NCBI GenBank assembly: GCA_018883245.1 | Contig: VEQL01000002.1 | Span: forward strand, 1-64,000 | DNA length: 64,000 bases | DNA from: Chthoniobacterales bacterium | Lineage (GTDB): Bacteria; Verrucomicrobiota; Verrucomicrobiia; Chthoniobacterales; JACTMZ01 | Direction: 5' to 3' | In this document: positions 51,271 through 60,997 of the stretch, one piece after another | How the letters are laid out: each line of letters opens with the position of its first letter | Numbering within the stretch: the first letter of the stretch is position 1 | Notes under the pieces: generated by a model | The model's input: only the letters and a program-made list of their open reading frames with translations | What the model was told of the DNA's origin: nothing | The model's database searches: none | Program-made: the position numbers and the translations under genes

Positions 51271-53546
51271 TTGTCTGCCTGTGAATCATGCCGCTGGAAC
51301 GCGGCTGTTGCGTTGACCAGCGCTTTCATCTCGGCCAATGCCAGCGCGAAAGAGAGGGTCGATTCGGCGCCTTCGTTCTGGTTGGCGCGGTTGGCGTGAA
51401 GTCCGTCGCGGCATCCTCCCGTCGCGGGGTCGTAGAGAATCTCGTTGGAATCGTTGGCTCCGAGATACCAGTCGAAAGCCCGCTGGGCTTCCCGGCGCCA
51501 GTGGGCGTCGCCCGTGCAGTTGAACGCCTCGATGCACGCGCTGACCGCGGCACAAGCCTCGATCGGTTGCTGGTCGAACTCCGCGGGAGGGCTGCCCTTG
51601 TGCCAGAAACCGTTCGAGCCGACCGGACGGAAACATCCTCGCTCCCCGGTCTGTGCGTCCATCAGCCAGCGCAAAGACGTCAAACCTGCGTCGCGCATCT
51701 CTTTGTTTTCGGTCCATCTTCCGGTGAGGATCATCGCCTGGCTGATGCGCGCGTTGTCGTAGCCGACCACTTCCTCATACCACGGCCAATCCGGGGTCGC
51801 CACGGACTTCCAAAGCGAAAACAGCCGGGCGGCCAGGCTTTCGCGCATGCGCGCCGCCAGCAGGTCGCCGTCGAATGCCCGCAGGTATTCATGGAGTCCG
51901 ATGATCGTGAAGGCCCACGCGCGGGGCGAGGTGAAGGTCTCGACCACGGGCAAGGCGGACTCGAACAGCGGCGTGGCCCAAGCGCGCAAATTTTCGCTCT
52001 TGGTGCGCCCGACCACCGCACCCAAGGCCCAAAGGGCGCGGCCGTGGCTGTCCTCCGATCCGTGTTCCTCCAGCCACTTGCGCTCGAAGCTCATGAAGTT
52101 GCGGAAGCGCTGCGTGGAGGGCGAGAAGGCGTGTTGCAAAAAGGCAGCGTAGGCCGACCGCTGCTGCCGCAGCGGGATCGGGCACTCGCCGAGTTCATCC
52201 ACCAGCACGGTGAACAGCAGGGCGCGCGCATTGTCATCCGTGCAGTAGCCGTGCTCGAAGCAAGGCACGGCGAAGCGTGCATGTTGGAAAATTCCGGTGC
52301 TGTCCGACATGCGCAGCACATGGTCGAATCGCCATGGCGGAAGATGCGCGTGCTCTCCGAAGTGGGTGTTGGATACAACGCGGGTGTTCTGGAAGTGGAT
52401 GCACGCATCCTCGAAAAGTTCACAGTAATTCCGTGCGACTTGGGGCCAGACCATGTGGCGGGCGGAGAGATAGGCTTGCTTGCGCAGGGAGTTGAGCCGC
52501 TTTTCGTCTCCGAGCAGTGCATTGACTTCCGTCGCGACGGCGGCCGCATCGCGGAATGGCACAACCATGCCGCGGCCTTCGGCAAGCAATTCCGACGCAT
52601 GCCAATACGGTGTCGAAACAACCGCTTTCCCCGCGCCATAACAATATGAAAGCGTCCCGGAAGTGATCTGCGCTTCGTTCAGGTAGGGGGTGATGTAGAT
52701 GTCCGCTGCCCCGATGTATTCGCAAAGCTCGGCGTTGGACACGTAGCGGTTGACGAACATGACGTTCTTCTCCACCCCGAGGCTGCGTGAGAGACGCTCC
52801 AGCTGGAGCCGGTAGCTCTCGCCGGTCTCCCTCAGGAGATTCGGGTGCGTCGCCCCGAGCACGATGTAAACGATGCTCGGGTGCTTGCGCACGATGTCGG
52901 GAAGCGCTTGGATCACGTATTCGATACCCTTGTTCGGCGAAAGCAGCCCGAAGGTCAGCATCACGGGCCTGCCCGCAATGTCGAACTGGTCTTTGTAAAA
53001 ACTGGGATCAGTGAACGGAATGTCCGGAATCCCGTGCGGTATCAGCGCGATCTTGTCGGATGGCACATCGTAAATGCTTTTGAGCATGCCGCGGGCACGT
53101 TCGGCCATCACGACCACGCGTGTCGAAAGGGAGACCAGTTCGTCGAAGACACGGCGCTGGTCGGCGTCGGGCCGTTCGAGCACGGTGTGCAGTGTGGTGA
53201 TGACCGGCAGTCGCACGCGCCGAAGCAATCCGAGGAGATGGCTGCCCGCCGGACCGCCGAAAATTCCGAATTCGTGCTGAACACAAAGCGCGTCGGTGTG
53301 CGAAATATTCAGGAAGTGTGCCGCGCGCAGGTAGGATGCCACGTCGGGCTGGGGGATTTCGAAGCGGACGTCCGGCGGGTAATCGTAACTGTCGTTGTCC
53401 GACACGGCGATGACCGGGCAATTCCAGTCCGGCTTTGCTTGCGCGACCGCATCACGCAGGTCGCGCGTGAAAGTCGCGATCCCGCATTGTCGCGGCGGGT
53501 AGTCGCCCAGAAAGGCGACTTTGCTCACGGTCGGTGAAGCCACCAT
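51267..53546 (-). CDS. Family 4 glycosyltransferase with C-terminal alpha/alpha-toroid domain
   Basis: A 759-residue two-domain protein. Residues about 8-385 are a GT-B transferase: AFLGDYPPRQCGIATFTRDL, VQHEFGIFGGPAGSHLLGLL, IPHGIPDIPF, MLTFGLLSPNKGIEYVIQAL and YLNEAQITSGTLSYCYGAGK, the sugar-nucleotide site. Residues about 410-745 resemble an alpha/alpha toroid of glycan-processing type: HGYCTDDNARALLFTVLVDE, GRALWALGAVVGRTKSENLR and GYDNARISQAMILTGRWTEN. A synthase and a trimming or recognition unit in one chain is suggested. It is coupled to the GH130 gene. Confidence 0.85.
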   Translation of the reverse strand: MVASPTVSKVAFLGDYPPRQCGIATFTRDLRDAVAQAKPDWNCPVIAVSDNDSYDYPPDVRFEIPQPDVASYLRAAHFLNISHTDALCVQHEFGIFGGPAGSHLLGLLRRVRLPVITTLHTVLERPDADQRRVFDELVSLSTRVVVMAERARGMLKSIYDVPSDKIALIPHGIPDIPFTDPSFYKDQFDIAGRPVMLTFGLLSPNKGIEYVIQALPDIVRKHPSIVYIVLGATHPNLLRETGESYRLQLERLSRSLGVEKNVMFVNRYVSNAELCEYIGAADIYITPYLNEAQITSGTLSYCYGAGKAVVSTPYWHASELLAEGRGMVVPFRDAAAVATEVNALLGDEKRLNSLRKQAYLSARHMVWPQVARNYCELFEDACIHFQNTRVVSNTHFGEHAHLPPWRFDHVLRMSDSTGIFQHARFAVPCFEHGYCTDDNARALLFTVLVDELGECPIPLRQQRSAYAAFLQHAFSPSTQRFRNFMSFERKWLEEHGSEDSHGRALWALGAVVGRTKSENLRAWATPLFESALPVVETFTSPRAWAFTIIGLHEYLRAFDGDLLAARMRESLAARLFSLWKSVATPDWPWYEEVVGYDNARISQAMILTGRWTENKEMRDAGLTSLRWLMDAQTGERGCFRPVGSNGFWHKGSPPAEFDQQPIEACAAVSACIEAFNCTGDAHWRREAQRAFDWYLGANDSNEILYDPATGGCRDGLHANRANQNEGAESTLSFALALAEMKALVNATAAFQRHDSQADK

Positions 53547-53680
53547 GCCCGGTTATCTTCGCCCCGGGCGCCTCCCGCGCCAACCGCAAAATCCGGAATC
53601 GGGTATGGGTGCATGTCCTCATGTCCTCATTCATGCAGTTGGCTTTTCCGGCGCGTGTCCGTCATAATGGCCCTTGCAGG

Positions 53681-54598
53681 ATGGATCACTGGTTCTGGTT
53701 CAGTCTTCCGGATTTTGCCTACGCGTTCCTGAGCATCGTGCTTGAGGGTGTGCCGTTCATTCTTGCCGGAGTCATCCTAAGCGGCCTGATCGATGCCTTT
53801 CTTCCGCCGCGTGTGCTTGCGCTCGCTCTCCCGGGCAATGCCGCCGCCGGAATTGTGATCGGGGGATTGATGGGCGCCTTTCTGCCGATGTGTGAATGCG
53901 GGATCGTCGTGGTGATCCGTCGTTTGTTGAAGAAGGGGTTGCCGCTTTCCACAGCCATGGCCTACATGCTCGCGGCACCGGTCGTGAACCCGGTTGTGGC
54001 CTTCAGCACTTATGCCGCCTTCCGGGGGCAGGGAGCGCTCGAGATGGTGCTGTGCCGGATGGCTCTGGCGTTCGGCGTTGCCGTCGTGATTGCAACGATT
54101 GTGCACTGGCTGCCCCGGACGCTTGTTCTGCGGCCCGACATGATTTCTTCGCCGGGCCACGAGCATGACCACGGAGGACTCACGTTTCTCGGCAAAACGG
54201 CTGCGGCCATACGTGCGAGCGTGGGCGACTTTTTCGATGTCACGATCTATTTCATCGTCGGGGCCGCTTTGGCGACTTTGTTCAACACCAGCATCAACCA
54301 GCAAGTGGTGCTCCCGCTCGCTGATGACCGCAACCTCGCCGTGGGTGGAATGATGGTGCTGGCCGCTTTGCTTTCGCTCTGCAGCACGTCGGACGCGTTT
54401 GTTGCAGCCACGTTCACGGGTTTTCCATCCGCGGCCAAGCTGGCCTTCCTCGTCTTCGGACCGGTGGTCGATCTCAAGCTGGTTTTCATCTACGGCTTTG
54501 TTTTCCGGCGTCGATTTGTGTTTGTGATGGTCCTCGCCATAGCCGTGCTCGTCTGGATGGCTTGCAGCTTGCTGCCGATCCCCAATTTTCGCGGATGA
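53681..54598 (+). CDS. DUF318-type permease (YcgR/ArsP-like)
   Basis: A 305-residue membrane protein with about eight hydrophobic segments. Conserved elements are MGAFLPMCECGIVVVIRRLL (the CxCG in a membrane entry helix), AYMLAAPVVNPVVAFSTY and LAALLSLCSTSDAFVAATF. The middle loop has GHEHDHGGL, a His-rich cytoplasmic segment. The family includes ArsP and YcgR permeases. With the next gene, a TIGR03943 protein, it makes the YcgR-YcgQ type pair. Substrate unknown; a metal or metalloid complex is plausible from the His and Cys motifs. Confidence 0.85.
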   Translation: MDHWFWFSLPDFAYAFLSIVLEGVPFILAGVILSGLIDAFLPPRVLALALPGNAAAGIVIGGLMGAFLPMCECGIVVVIRRLLKKGLPLSTAMAYMLAAPVVNPVVAFSTYAAFRGQGALEMVLCRMALAFGVAVVIATIVHWLPRTLVLRPDMISSPGHEHDHGGLTFLGKTAAAIRASVGDFFDVTIYFIVGAALATLFNTSINQQVVLPLADDRNLAVGGMMVLAALLSLCSTSDAFVAATFTGFPSAAKLAFLVFGPVVDLKLVFIYGFVFRRRFVFVMVLAIAVLVWMACSLLPIPNFRG

Positions 54599-55437
54599 TG
54601 AAACGCGTGCTTGCAACTGTTGCCCTCGCCGTGTGGTCGGCAACTTTGATGTGGCTCTGGCTCGCTGGCCGGCTGGCCGACTACCTGCATCCGCAGTTCC
54701 ATACTCCGGTCGCCGTAGCTGCGTTTGTCCTGATGGCTTTGGTCCCGCTCTGGTGGTGGGCGTCGGGGGAGAGCAACGGCCACGCTTGCGGTTGCCACCA
54801 TGATCACGAGGAACCTGCGCAGCGCGGCGAGGGGTTCTGGTCGCTGGCGATGTTCGCGCTTCTCATCGTTCCCGTTGCGGCATCGGCATTTGTCTCGCCC
54901 GGACAGTTCGGTGAAGCCGCCGTGAGAAACCGGGGGATCGTCAGTGATGTCTCGCTGCTGCCGACCGCGCCTGCTCTTGGGGATTCGCTGGAGTCCGCTC
55001 CGGAGATCGGAGCCGGCGAAGAGTTGCCCGATGTTGCGGATTTCGGAGGAGAGGAAGGAGTCGAGTATTTCACGCGAGGCGACGACGGCGCGATTCAGCT
55101 CGAGATCATCGATCTTCTTTTTGCCGCGGAGGAACCGGCTTTGCGCGAAACCTTCGAAAACGAAAAGGTCGCGGTTGTCGGTCAATACGCGCCGCGCCCG
55201 GGAAAGGACGCCGGGGCCTTCGATCTGGTGCGCATGTTTGTCGTTTGCTGCGCGGCGGATGCGCGTCCGCTCGGCGTGAAAGTCTCGGGAATTACCCAAG
55301 ACGGGCTGGAAAGCATGGGTTGGGTTCGTGTCACCGGCGTCGCGCGTTTCGCGGGACAAGAGGGAGCCGTCGAAACTAGCCTCGAACTGGAGAAAATCGA
55401 GCCGGTCGAAGCACCCGACAACAAGCTTCTACACTGA
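54595..55437 (+). CDS. TIGR03943/YcgQ-like permease partner
   Basis: A 280-residue protein with two or three N-terminal membrane segments (ATVALAVWSATLMWLWLAG, then PVAVAAFVLMALVPLWWWA) interrupted by a Cys/His-rich loop GHACGCHHDHEEP, and a third helix FALLIVPVAASAFVSPGQFG. The C-terminal half is a soluble OB-like domain (EIIDLLFAAEEPALRETFEN, then VRMFVVCCAADARPLGVKVS) typical of the DUF1980/TIGR03943 group. It overlaps the permease stop by ATGA. The frame can begin at 54595 or 54598. Probably a non-transporting partner of that permease. Confidence 0.83.
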   Translation: MMKRVLATVALAVWSATLMWLWLAGRLADYLHPQFHTPVAVAAFVLMALVPLWWWASGESNGHACGCHHDHEEPAQRGEGFWSLAMFALLIVPVAASAFVSPGQFGEAAVRNRGIVSDVSLLPTAPALGDSLESAPEIGAGEELPDVADFGGEEGVEYFTRGDDGAIQLEIIDLLFAAEEPALRETFENEKVAVVGQYAPRPGKDAGAFDLVRMFVVCCAADARPLGVKVSGITQDGLESMGWVRVTGVARFAGQEGAVETSLELEKIEPVEAPDNKLLH

Positions 55438-55458
55438 GCGCGTTCTACACTGAGCGCG
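55427..55458. repeat. 16-base tandem duplication across a stop codon
   Basis: The unit TTCTACACTGAGCGCG occurs twice back to back, at 55427-55442 and 55443-55458, with no mismatch. The first copy contains the TGA stop of the TIGR03943 gene (55435-55437). The product is not changed, because translation stops in the first copy. It looks like a recent slippage or duplication between the permease operon and the convergent gcvP. Confidence 0.85.
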
Positions 55459-55485
55459 GAGAAATTGCCGTAGCCCCGGCGTTCG

Positions 55486-58329
55486 TCAGGCGTTTTCGGT
55501 CAACGGCGCGCAGGTGCAGAAGAGATGACGGTCGCCGTAAACGTTGTCCACGCGGCGGACAGACGGCCAGAATTTGCCGGTCTTGAGCCAAGTCAGCGGA
55601 AACGCCGCCATCTCGCGCGAGTAAGGATGCTTCCAGTTGTCGGCCGTCACGCACTCGGCGGTGTGCGGGGCGTTTTTCAGCGGATTGTCCGATTTGTCGA
55701 GGCGCCCTTCCTCGATGGCCACAAGCTCCCCGTGGACGGAAATCATGGCCTCGCAGAAACGGTCGAGTTCCTCGAGCGACTCGCTTTCCGTCGGCTCGAC
55801 CATAAGGGTGCCGGGCACCGGCCAGCTCATGGTCGGCGCATGGAATCCGTAATCCATGAGGCGCTTGGCCACGTCCTCGACCTCGATTCCGGCCCGCTGT
55901 TTCCATTCGCGCAGATCGAGAATGCACTCGTGGGCGACGAAACCGTTGGAGCCCTTGTAGAGAACCGGGAAATACGGGGCGAGCCGCGCCGCAATGTAGT
56001 TCGCATTGAGGATGGCGACCTTGGTGGCATGGGCCAGGCCGTCCGCACCCATCATCCGGATATACATCCACGAGATCGGGAGGATGCTCGCGCTGCCCCA
56101 CGGGGCTTGGGAAACTTCGCCGATGGCCTGCGTGCCGCCGGTTTTGATCAGGCAATGGCCGGGAAGGAAAGGCGCGAGGTGTTTCGCCACGCCGATGGGC
56201 CCCATGCCGGGGCCGCCGCCGCCGTGCGGGATGCAAAACGTTTTGTGAAGGTTCAGGTGGCAAACATCGGCGCCGATGTCTCCGGGACTGCACAGGCCGA
56301 CTTGGGCATTGAGGTTCGCGCCGTCCATGTAAACCTGTCCGCCGGCTGCGTGGACGAGATCGCAAATCTCGCGGATATTTTCCTCGAAGACGCCGTGGGT
56401 CGAGGGGTAGGTGACCATGAGCGCGGCGAGTTCATGGCCGTGCTTGCCGATCTTGGCGCGCAGGTCTTCGAGATCCACGTTGCCTTGGGCATCGCATGCA
56501 ACGGGCACAACGTGCATCCCGGCCATCACGGCGCTCGCCGGATTCGTGCCGTGAGCGGATGTCGGGATGAGGCAGACGTTGCGGTGGTGATCGCCGCGGG
56601 ATTGGTGGAATGCCCGGATGACAAGAAGACCGGCATACTCGCCTTGCGACCCGGCGTTGGGCTGCAGCGAGACGGCGGCGAAGCCCGTGATCTCCGCAAG
56701 CCATGTTTCCAGTTGTGAAAACAGGCGGGCATATCCCTGGGCACGTTGCAGCGGGGCGAACGGGTGAAGGTTCCCGAACCCCGGCCAGGTGACCGGAATC
56801 ATTTCGGCCGCTGCATTGAGTTTCATGGTGCACGAGCCGAGAGGGATCATGCTGTGGTTGAGTGCCAGATCCCTTCCCTCCAAGCGCCGCAGGTAGCGCA
56901 TCATCTCGGTCTCCGTGCGGTGCGAGTTGAAAACAGGATGGGCAAGGAAAGTTGAGGTTCTCGCAACCCCCGCCGGAAAATCGTCATCGACGAGAACGCC
57001 GGCAGGCCCGGCTCCGAAGATGCCGAGTATGTGGTCCAGATCCCGAGTGCCGACTGTTTCGTCGAGGGCGATGCCGAGCGAACCGTCGCCGAAGTCGCGG
57101 AACAAAATGCCCTTCTCGGCGGCGCGGTGCAAAGCATCGCCGACTGCCATGCCCCGTGGCGTGACGCGCAGTGTGTCGAAAAACAGATCGTGGTGGATGC
57201 GGTGCCCGGACTCGCGGAGACGCGCGGCCAACGTGGCCGCGTTGGCCCGGGCTTTGCGTGCGATGGCTTTCAGCCCGTCCGGCCCGTGATACACGGCATA
57301 CATCGAGGCCATCACAGCAAGAAGAACCTGCGCGGTGCAGATGTTGCTCGTGGCTTTGTCCCGGCGTATGTGTTGCTCGCGGGTCTGCAACGAAAGGCGC
57401 AGGGCCGGATTGCCCGCCGCGTCCTTCGAAATACCGATCAGTCTCCCGGGCAAGCGGCGCTTGTGTTCGTCCTTCGTGGCAAGGAACGCGGCATGGGGAC
57501 CTCCATAGCCGAGGGGCACGCCGAAGCGTTGTGCGTTGCCCACCACGATGTCCGCCCCGAATTCGCCCGGAGGTTTGATGAGGCAAAGCGCGAGCAGGTC
57601 GGTTGCGACAACGAAAACCGCGCCGGCGGCATGCACGCGCGCGGCAAAATCCGCGTAGTCCTCGATTGCGCCGTCGGTCGCCGGATATTGGACCAGCGCG
57701 CCGAAGAATGTCTCGTCCAGCACCGCGGCGTGCCACGGACCCGTGACAATTTGCCAGCCGAGCGGCTCGGCGCGGGTGCGAAGCAGTGAAATGGTCTGCG
57801 GATGGACATTGTCCGCTACGAAAAATTTGGCTCCCGAGCCTTTGATGCCGTGGGCCATGGCCATGGCCTCCGCGGCCGCGGTGGACTCGTCGAGCAGCGA
57901 GGCATTCGCGATTTCCATGCCGGTGAGGTCGGTCACCATGGTCTGGAAGTTGAGCAGCGCCTCGAGCCGGCCTTGTGCGATCTCGGCCTGATACGGGGTG
58001 TAGGCGGTATACCAACCTGGATTTTCCAGGATGTTGCGCAGGATCACCGGCGGGGTGTGGCAATTGTGGTAGCCCATGCCGATGTAGGCAGGGCCCGATG
58101 CGTTTTTATCGGCCAACTCCTTGATCTCGGCCAGCGCTTCCGGTTCGCCGACGGCCGGAGGCAGCGCGAGCGTTGCTCGAAGCCGGATAGCCTGCGGTAT
58201 GGTTGCGTCGATGAGCTTTTCCAAATCGGTGCAGCCGATGGCTTCGAGCATGCGCGCGATCTGCGCGTCATCAGGGCCGATGTGGCGACGGGAAAATGGA
58301 ATGACCTGATCTTCGGCGGGGCTTCTCAT
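55486..58329 (-). CDS. gcvP: Glycine dehydrogenase (decarboxylating), P-protein
   Basis: A 947-residue PLP enzyme, the decarboxylating component of the glycine cleavage system. The N-terminus is [20 protein letters not shown], and the PLP-lysine region is [20 protein letters not shown] with Lys in HKT. Further motifs are [20 protein letters not shown] and [20 protein letters not shown]. The single-chain form of full length indicates one subunit, not the split gcvPA/gcvPB. It follows gcvH and gcvT in the same direction; the complete T-H-P set is present. Confidence 0.97.
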   Translation of the reverse strand: MRSPAEDQVIPFSRRHIGPDDAQIARMLEAIGCTDLEKLIDATIPQAIRLRATLALPPAVGEPEALAEIKELADKNASGPAYIGMGYHNCHTPPVILRNILENPGWYTAYTPYQAEIAQGRLEALLNFQTMVTDLTGMEIANASLLDESTAAAEAMAMAHGIKGSGAKFFVADNVHPQTISLLRTRAEPLGWQIVTGPWHAAVLDETFFGALVQYPATDGAIEDYADFAARVHAAGAVFVVATDLLALCLIKPPGEFGADIVVGNAQRFGVPLGYGGPHAAFLATKDEHKRRLPGRLIGISKDAAGNPALRLSLQTREQHIRRDKATSNICTAQVLLAVMASMYAVYHGPDGLKAIARKARANAATLAARLRESGHRIHHDLFFDTLRVTPRGMAVGDALHRAAEKGILFRDFGDGSLGIALDETVGTRDLDHILGIFGAGPAGVLVDDDFPAGVARTSTFLAHPVFNSHRTETEMMRYLRRLEGRDLALNHSMIPLGSCTMKLNAAAEMIPVTWPGFGNLHPFAPLQRAQGYARLFSQLETWLAEITGFAAVSLQPNAGSQGEYAGLLVIRAFHQSRGDHHRNVCLIPTSAHGTNPASAVMAGMHVVPVACDAQGNVDLEDLRAKIGKHGHELAALMVTYPSTHGVFEENIREICDLVHAAGGQVYMDGANLNAQVGLCSPGDIGADVCHLNLHKTFCIPHGGGGPGMGPIGVAKHLAPFLPGHCLIKTGGTQAIGEVSQAPWGSASILPISWMYIRMMGADGLAHATKVAILNANYIAARLAPYFPVLYKGSNGFVAHECILDLREWKQRAGIEVEDVAKRLMDYGFHAPTMSWPVPGTLMVEPTESESLEELDRFCEAMISVHGELVAIEEGRLDKSDNPLKNAPHTAECVTADNWKHPYSREMAAFPLTWLKTGKFWPSVRRVDNVYGDRHLFCTCAPLTENA

Positions 58330-58338
58330 CGCATGCGA

Positions 58339-58716
58339 TCAACCGATCTGCGCGCGGTAGTCGGCAGGGGACTTCAGGGATGCGGTCTGGGCCGGGTTGG
58401 TCAGGCGCACTTTGAACAGCCAGCCTTCGCCGTAAGGTGACGTGTTGACCAGCGAAGGGTTGTCGGCTAGCGACGTGTTGACCTCGGTGACCTCGCCGTC
58501 CACGGGCGAGTAGATATCGCTCGCGGCCTTGACGGATTCGACAACGGCAGCCGGTTGACCGGCGGCGAGCTTGGTGCCCGCCTTGGGGGGATCGACATAG
58601 ACGATATCGGTCAGCTCGTTTTGCGCGTGGTCGGTGATGCCGACAGTGCCGGTGTCGCCTTCCACCCGGATCCATTCGTGCGTTTCGGCGTATCTCAGAT
58701 CTTCAGGGACATTCAT
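58339..58716 (-). CDS. gcvH: Glycine cleavage system H-protein
   Basis: A 125-residue lipoyl carrier that shuttles the aminomethyl group among the P, T and L components. The lipoylated lysine is residue 63 in VVESVKAASDIYSPVDGEV. The N-terminal YAETHEWIRVEG and ITDHAQNELTDIVYVD are typical. Gene length and the 9-base gap before gcvP are normal. It sits between gcvT and gcvP. Confidence 0.97.
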   Translation of the reverse strand: MNVPEDLRYAETHEWIRVEGDTGTVGITDHAQNELTDIVYVDPPKAGTKLAAGQPAAVVESVKAASDIYSPVDGEVTEVNTSLADNPSLVNTSPYGEGWLFKVRLTNPAQTASLKSPADYRAQIG

Positions 58717-58752
58717 GGTTGGTATCCTTCGCTGTGTGTGCTGCGACCCGCA

Positions 58753-59829
58753 TCATGGACGATAAAAGGGCTTTTTTACAACCTCCGCGGAAAATTTGCG
58801 GCCGCGGATGTCGATCTGCACGGCTTGTCCGGGCTTTGCAGCGTCCGGCGGAAGGTAGGCGAGGGCGATGCCTTGCCCGAGACTGGGCGACAAAACGCCG
58901 CTGGTCGTTTCCCCCACCTGCCGGCCATCGATCAAGACCGGGTAATGGGAGCGGGGAGGAGGCGATTTTTCGGTCATTTTCAAAGCCGCCAGACGGGCGG
59001 GCAAGCCGTCGCGCTTTTGGGCAACCAAGGCGTCGCGTCCGGCGAATGCCGGCTTTTCCAAGGCCACGAAAACGCCCAAGCCAGCCTCGAGCGGTGTTCT
59101 TTCCGGCGACAAGTCCGAACCGTTGAGCGGATAGCACATTTCGAGCCGCAGGGTGTCGCGTGCGCCGAGACCGCAGGGTTTCGCGCCGGCTTCGATGATC
59201 TTCCGCCAAAGATGCTCCGCAATCTCGTCGGGGAAGAAAATTTCGAAGCCTGCCTCGCCCGTGTATCCGGTTCCCGCGGCAATGATGTCATGCGCCCCCT
59301 GGCGGATGACCGCAAATGTGTTGCGCTCGGGCATCGCAGCGCCAAAGACCTTGGTGAAGACGGAGGGCGCAACCGGTCCCTGCACGGCAAGCCCGCTCAT
59401 TTTGTTGCTGCGGTCATCGACAAGCACGTTTTCGGTCCGGTGAGACTCGAGCCACGCGACGTCTTCGGCGATCTTTGCCGCGTTGACGAGGAGGAGAAAA
59501 CGATCGTCGGCCAAGCGGTAAACGATCAGGTCATCGATGACCCCCCCCTTGTCGTTGAGCAGAAACGTGTATTGCGCGCCGCCGACCGCGCACTTTTCGA
59601 GGTCGTTGGCCAGAATGCGTTGCAGCCATTCCGGCGCCCCCGCGCCCGAGACGAAAACTTCGCCCATGTGCGAGATGTCGAACACGCCGCAGGCCGTCCG
59701 GACCGTTTGGTGCTCGTCGAGGATGGAGCTGAATTGCACCGGCATTTCCCATCCGCCAAAATCGACGAAACGCGCACCGGCGGCTTTTTGGATTTCGTAA
59801 AGGGCGGTGCGGCGGGATTCGATTGGCAC
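58753..59829 (-). CDS. gcvT: Glycine cleavage system T-protein (aminomethyltransferase)
   Basis: A 358-residue tetrahydrofolate enzyme that releases ammonia and forms methylene-THF. Visible: SRRTALYEIQKAAGARFVDF near the start, ISHMGEVFVSG (the folate-site SHMGE motif), GTGYTGEAGFEIFFPDE and LRLEMCYPLNGSDLSPERTP with the catalytic region. It is the first gene of the T-H-P run. The start codon at 59829 is GTG or ATG-like in frame and fits length and family. Confidence 0.96.
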   Translation of the reverse strand: MPIESRRTALYEIQKAAGARFVDFGGWEMPVQFSSILDEHQTVRTACGVFDISHMGEVFVSGAGAPEWLQRILANDLEKCAVGGAQYTFLLNDKGGVIDDLIVYRLADDRFLLLVNAAKIAEDVAWLESHRTENVLVDDRSNKMSGLAVQGPVAPSVFTKVFGAAMPERNTFAVIRQGAHDIIAAGTGYTGEAGFEIFFPDEIAEHLWRKIIEAGAKPCGLGARDTLRLEMCYPLNGSDLSPERTPLEAGLGVFVALEKPAFAGRDALVAQKRDGLPARLAALKMTEKSPPPRSHYPVLIDGRQVGETTSGVLSPSLGQGIALAYLPPDAAKPGQAVQIDIRGRKFSAEVVKKPFYRP

Positions 59830-60210
59830 CGCAGCACAATAGCTTCCGCGGCGCCGGTTTCAATGACTCAGAAAAAGCGGGGCTTTACGGGGTTGCCGTG
59901 CGGATGGCGATGCCGGACATGCCGGTTGACGGAGCCGGTGGGGCGCACAGACCAAAACGGAGCGATGAGCGGTGCATGCGGCGTGGGAGGGGGCGGGAGG
60001 TGTCCTGCGCTTAAGTTCTCCATGCCGTGCAGTGCAAGCAGAGGGCGCTGCCACCTTGACAAGCACGGTGCCGTAGCGACGCTTGCAGGTGTGCTCATCG
60101 AGGTTAAATCGGGCGTTGTAATTCGGATCGTGACGGCTGTTGTGGCCGAAATCGCGAACAATGGTTGGGGCCGGCGGGGTGGCGGGCCTCCGCGCTGACC
60201 CGGATTGTCC
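59830..60210. other. Intergenic gap between gcvT and the DUF72 gene
   Basis: About 380 bases without a convincing gene. It should hold the gcvT promoter on the minus strand and the DUF72 promoter on the plus strand. I looked for a tandem glycine riboswitch on the minus strand and saw none of its conserved core. A minus-strand frame at 59868-60212 exists, but its product is Pro/Arg/Thr-rich and unlike any known protein. Confidence 0.6.
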
Positions 60211-60951
60211 ATGGCGCAAGAGACAAGGATCGGTCTTGCCGGCTGGAGCGAAGCGGCCGGTCGCTACCGTGCGCTTCTGTCGCAGGGGCCGAATGAAGTC
60301 ACGGGGCTCCGGCGCTACGCGACAGCGTTTGACTTTGTCGAAATCAATTCGAGCTTTTACCGCAAGGTCCGCGCGTCCACCTGTGAAAAGTGGGCATCGG
60401 AGGTGCCCGATGACTTTCTCTTCTCGGTGAAAATGCACCGCTTGATCACGCATTACACGCGGTTGCAAAACACGGATCTGCTGGGGGATTTTTTCGGTCC
60501 GTTGTCGGGGCTTGGCGCGAAACTTGCCGTGGTGCTCGTCCAACTGCCGCCGACTTTGACCTTCGATTCGCGCACCGCCGGGCATTTCTTCGCGGCCCTG
60601 CGCCGCATTTACAAAGGTCATGCGGTTTGCGAGCCGCGCCATGCTTCATGGCAAAGCGCGGAAGCCGGCAAGACTTTGGCGGAATACCGCATCGGTCCGG
60701 TGCTGACCGCGATTCCCGACGGCCGGACGCGCCTCGGAGACAAAGCGCTGCCCGTTTACGTCCGCCTCCACGGCGAACCGCGGCGGTATTACAGCTCCTA
60801 CGACACGGACCAACTTCGCCAACTCACGGCCTTTCTGAAGCGGCAGTCACGCCGCCCGCGATTTGTCGTTTTCGACAACACGGCCAGCAGCGCCGGAGTG
60901 CGCAATGCTTTGGAATTGCAGGGACTGCTCGAAAGGCGGACAAAAGCGTAA
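60211..60951 (+). CDS. DUF72/YecE-family protein
   Basis: A 246-residue protein with the DUF72 TIM-barrel-like pattern: IGLAGWSEAAGRYRALL at the N-terminus, FDFVEINSSFYRKVRASTCE, DFLFSVKMHRLITHYTRL, LAVVLVQLPPTLTFDSRTAG, HAVCEPRHASW and YVRLHGEPRRYYSSYD. Function of the family is unknown. The start is ATG at 60211. The stop codon overlaps the first two bases of the SOS-like palindrome for the next gene, 46 bases before the polymerase start; co-expression is unproven. Confidence 0.87.
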   Translation: MAQETRIGLAGWSEAAGRYRALLSQGPNEVTGLRRYATAFDFVEINSSFYRKVRASTCEKWASEVPDDFLFSVKMHRLITHYTRLQNTDLLGDFFGPLSGLGAKLAVVLVQLPPTLTFDSRTAGHFFAALRRIYKGHAVCEPRHASWQSAEAGKTLAEYRIGPVLTAIPDGRTRLGDKALPVYVRLHGEPRRYYSSYDTDQLRQLTAFLKRQSRRPRFVVFDNTASSAGVRNALELQGLLERRTKA

Positions 60952-60973
60952 TACTGAACATTTGAACAGTATT
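60950..60973 (+). promoter_or_regulatory. SOS (LexA) box-like palindrome upstream of the polymerase fusion
   Basis: Arms AATACTG (60950-60956) and CAGTATT (60967-60973) are exact reverse complements separated by 10 bases. The core TACTGAACATTTGAACAGTA (60952-60971) has the CTG-N10-CAG plan of a LexA operator. It lies 24 bases before the GTG at 60998. A possible -35 TTGAAC at 60962 falls inside it and a weak -10, TTAGAT, at 60985, so a repressor bound here would block the promoter. LexA motifs vary among phyla and no lexA gene is in view. Confidence 0.65.
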
Positions 60974-60997
60974 CGGGTTTTCTGTTAGATCCGCGCT

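Noticed and set aside
59830-60210. Glycine riboswitch before gcvT
   Set aside because: I looked for the conserved tandem-aptamer core on the minus strand and did not see it. Control by another mechanism remains possible.
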